From assembly GCF_025152745.1 (NCBI RefSeq), contig NZ_CP104040.1, positions 2,728,001-2,792,000 of the forward strand: DNA of 64,000 nucleotides, read 5' to 3'. The position numbers and the translations under genes are program-made. The notes beneath the pieces were generated by a model. That model ran no database searches. It was not told the DNA's origin and saw only the letters and a program-made list of their open reading frames with translations. The stretch comes from Rhizobium sp. WSM4643 (GTDB lineage Bacteria; Pseudomonadota; Alphaproteobacteria; Rhizobiales; Rhizobiaceae). Shown in pieces: positions 62,189 through 64,000 of the stretch. Position 1 is the stretch's first letter, and every line of letters begins with the position of its first letter.

Positions 62189-63157
62189 TTAGTTCGCCGG
62201 CTGGGCGGGAGCTGCGGGAGCAGCCGCGCCGGGAACTGCCGCAGCCGGTGCGGCAGGATTTGCCGGTGGCTGCAAGCTGCCGGCGGCATTATCGAAATAG
62301 CGGAAGAATTCCGAATTCGGCGACAACACCAGCGTCGTGTCCTGCGACGAGAGAGCAGAGGAATAGGCCGCCATCGAGCGATAGAACTCGAAGAAGGCTG
62401 GATCCTTGCTGAAGACTTCGGCAAAGACGCGGTTGCGGTCCGCATCGCCCTGGCCTCGAAGGATTTCCGCATCGCGCTGGGCGCCTGCGGTGAGTTCGAC
62501 GACCTGACGGTCGGCGATGGCCCGGCGCCGCTGGCCTTCCTCATTGCCCTCCGCACGGATACGCTCGGCCTCGGCGAGGCGTTCCGAACGCATGGCATTA
62601 TAGGTGTTGGGAGCAACTTCCGGTGAAAGGTCGGTGCGGCGGATGCGAACGTCGTCTATATGCAGGCCGAGGTTTTCGGCATCTGTGCGCAGATCGTCGC
62701 GAATCTCCAGCATCATAGCGACACGCTCTTCCGAGAGCGCAGCATTGTAGTCACGCAGACCGTACACGCGGCGAAGCGATGAATCGAGCTGCGCCCTCAA
62801 CCGCGCTTCCGCGGCTTCGCGATCGCCCGATACTGTTTCGCGGAAACGGCGAACATCCGAGATGTTATAGATCACGAAGGCATCGACATCGAAGGTCTGG
62901 CCGTCCTGGACCTGAACGCGGATATTATCGAGATCGAGCCGCAACGCCTGCTTTTCGACCAGCTGAACCCGGTCGGCATCCATGAAGCCGAAGGGCAGCT
63001 TGAAGTAAATGCCAGGCTCGGTCTTGACCGTCTGGATCTGGCCGAAACGGACGACGATGGCCTGCTCGCGCGCATTCACCACGAAGATGGACGAATAGAG
63101 CCCGACCAGCACGATGGCGAGGATGAGGAAAATGATGGGAAGTCTGTTCGATGTCAT
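62189..63157 (-). CDS. hflC: HflC protease modulator (SPFH/prohibitin family)
   Basis: A 322-residue protein: one N-terminal membrane anchor (PIIFLILAIVLVGLYSSIFVV), then an SPFH domain (REQAIVVRFGQIQTV, PFGFMDADRVQLVE) and a long helical coiled-coil. With HflK it forms a complex controlling the FtsH protease. Unlike the enterobacterial protein it has an alanine/proline-rich tail. It is 3 bases behind hflK. Confidence 0.96.
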   Translation of the reverse strand: MTSNRLPIIFLILAIVLVGLYSSIFVVNAREQAIVVRFGQIQTVKTEPGIYFKLPFGFMDADRVQLVEKQALRLDLDNIRVQVQDGQTFDVDAFVIYNISDVRRFRETVSGDREAAEARLRAQLDSSLRRVYGLRDYNAALSEERVAMMLEIRDDLRTDAENLGLHIDDVRIRRTDLSPEVAPNTYNAMRSERLAEAERIRAEGNEEGQRRRAIADRQVVELTAGAQRDAEILRGQGDADRNRVFAEVFSKDPAFFEFYRSMAAYSSALSSQDTTLVLSPNSEFFRYFDNAAGSLQPPANPAAPAAAVPGAAAPAAPAQPAN

Positions 63158-63160
63158 GAC

Positions 63161-64000
63161 TCAACCTCCCTGCTGCGCCGGCTTGCCGAGCTCATTGAGC
63201 GGCAGATAGGGCAGGACGCCCTGCTTCTCGTCGATGATGACCTTCCTGGAATTCTTCAGCACCTGCTCCATCGTTTCGAGGTACAACCGCTTGCGGGTCA
63301 CATCAGGCGCCTTGGAATATTCGTCGTTGATCGCAGTGAAACGCTGCGCTTCACCTTCCGCCTCCTTCACGACACGGTCCTTGTAGGCGGCGGCATCTTC
63401 ACGGATTCGCGCTGCATCGCCTCGCGCCTGGCCGAGCTTCTGATTCGTGTAGCGATTGGCCTCTTCGATCGTGCTATCGCGGTCACGGCCGGCACGCTGC
63501 ACTTCTTCGAAGGCATCGGCGACTTCGCGCGGCGGCGCCACGTTCTGGATCGTCACTCCGGTCACGGTCACGCCTGCGCCATAGCGGTTCATCGTGTCCT
63601 GCAGGATATTGAGCACATCCACTTCGATCGGCTGGCGATTGCTGCGGAAGGCGTCCTGCGCCGGACGCCGGCCGACGATTTCACGCATGGCACTGTCGGA
63701 AACCTGCTGCAGGGTCTCTGCCGGGTTTTCGACATTGAAGAGATAGGCCTTCGGGTCACTCACCGTGTAAAAGACGGCGAACTGCACGTTGATGACGCTC
63801 TTGTCGCTGGACAGCATCAGGCCATTCGAAGACGATGCGGAAGTCGCCCCGATGTTCAACTGCTGCACGGTCACCTTGACCGTCTCCACGGTTTCCATCG
63901 GCCACAGGTGGAAATGCAGGCCCGGCATCGAAATCTCTTCCTTCGGCTTGCCGAACCGCAGCTCGACGCCGCGTTCGTCCGGCTGCACGACGTAGATGCA
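63161..64000 (-). CDS. hflK: HflK protease modulator (5' partial)
   Basis: The frame stays open to the window edge; about 280 residues are seen and the N-terminal membrane segment and start lie beyond 64000. QPDERGVELRFGKP opens the SPFH domain; DAFRSNRQPIEVDVLNILQ and NRYGAGVTVTGVTIQNVAPP are typical HflK. It overlaps nothing and ends 3 bases before hflC, so the two genes form one operon. Confidence 0.95.
   Translation of the reverse strand, partial: CIYVVQPDERGVELRFGKPKEEISMPGLHFHLWPMETVETVKVTVQQLNIGATSASSSNGLMLSSDKSVINVQFAVFYTVSDPKAYLFNVENPAETLQQVSDSAMREIVGRRPAQDAFRSNRQPIEVDVLNILQDTMNRYGAGVTVTGVTIQNVAPPREVADAFEEVQRAGRDRDSTIEEANRYTNQKLGQARGDAARIREDAAAYKDRVVKEAEGEAQRFTAINDEYSKAPDVTRKRLYLETMEQVLKNSRKVIIDEKQGVLPYLPLNELGKPAQQGG

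Overview
ORGANISM. The window reads as chromosomal DNA of a fast-growing Rhizobium (R. etli / R. leguminosarum type). The coding density and GC bias, the marker string hflK-hflC-degP ... serB/miaA ... ilvI-ilvH ... ilvC, the abundance of LysR/AraC/MocR/Lrp/TetR regulators, and several kinds of dispersed palindromic intergenic repeat support this. The species cannot be fixed from the sequence alone. No rRNA, tRNA, CRISPR array or prophage was seen. LAYOUT. 1-5.8 kb: 3' end of a DUF2278/lamin-tail protein, a LysN-like aminotransferase divergent from ilvE, two adjacent toxin-antitoxin pairs (AbrB/PIN and ParD/ParE) and a small methyltransferase. 5.9-14.2 kb: an accessory island with a small helix-hairpin-helix protein, a SAM methyltransferase, a phosphoribosyltransferase-like/kinase-like fusion, an actinobacterial-type myo-inositol-phosphate synthase, a histidine phosphatase, a glycosidase-like protein with a permuted TIM-barrel order, an F420-hydrogenase-beta-like Fe-S protein and a polysaccharide pyruvyl transferase. 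Three of its transcription units start with the same GGAAC-N17-GTT promoter, the pattern of the alphaproteobacterial general-stress sigma factor EcfG/RpoE2. 14.4-33.9 kb: ilvC, a TetR regulator with its palindrome, two small secreted proteins, a GT2/membrane-protein pair, an AraC/alcohol dehydrogenase divergon, a TetM-like GTPase, NDH-2, an Lrp/racemase divergon, a MarR-GNAT protein, TetR+MFS, an HxlR/NmrA divergon and pdxJ. 34-43.5 kb: a MerR-LuxR hybrid regulator, a RecD-like helicase, a LysR/AhpD-like/NmrA/cupin group with a large palindromic operator, an MscS channel with a cyclic-nucleotide-type domain, an Rrf2 regulator, and a secreted-protein/ECF sigma/anti-sigma trio. 43.5-46.6 kb: a cobalt-type nitrile hydratase operon, then an IS110-family element inserted into a dispersed rhizobial repeat. 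46.7-52.8 kb: SDR/DUF2269 pair, LysE exporter, aldo-keto reductase and ilvIH, whose leader has a branched-chain-rich peptide and a terminator. 52.9-64 kb: HerA-like ATPase, DapA-like lyase + LysE exporter + MocR divergon, miaA/serB with overlapping divergent start codons, degP, hflC and partial hflK. HOW GENES WORK TOGETHER. ilvE, ilvC and ilvIH provide branched-chain amino acid synthesis, with apparent attenuation at ilvIH. The 5.9-14.2 kb island looks like a stress-induced pathway making or remodelling an inositol- and sugar-containing product; its product is unknown. MOST NOTABLE FINDINGS. (1) The IS110 element carries a readable bridge RNA: its two guide pairs match the actual insertion flanks and the actual element ends, sharing a CT core. 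(2) The three stress-type promoters unify the inositol/glycan island as one regulon.
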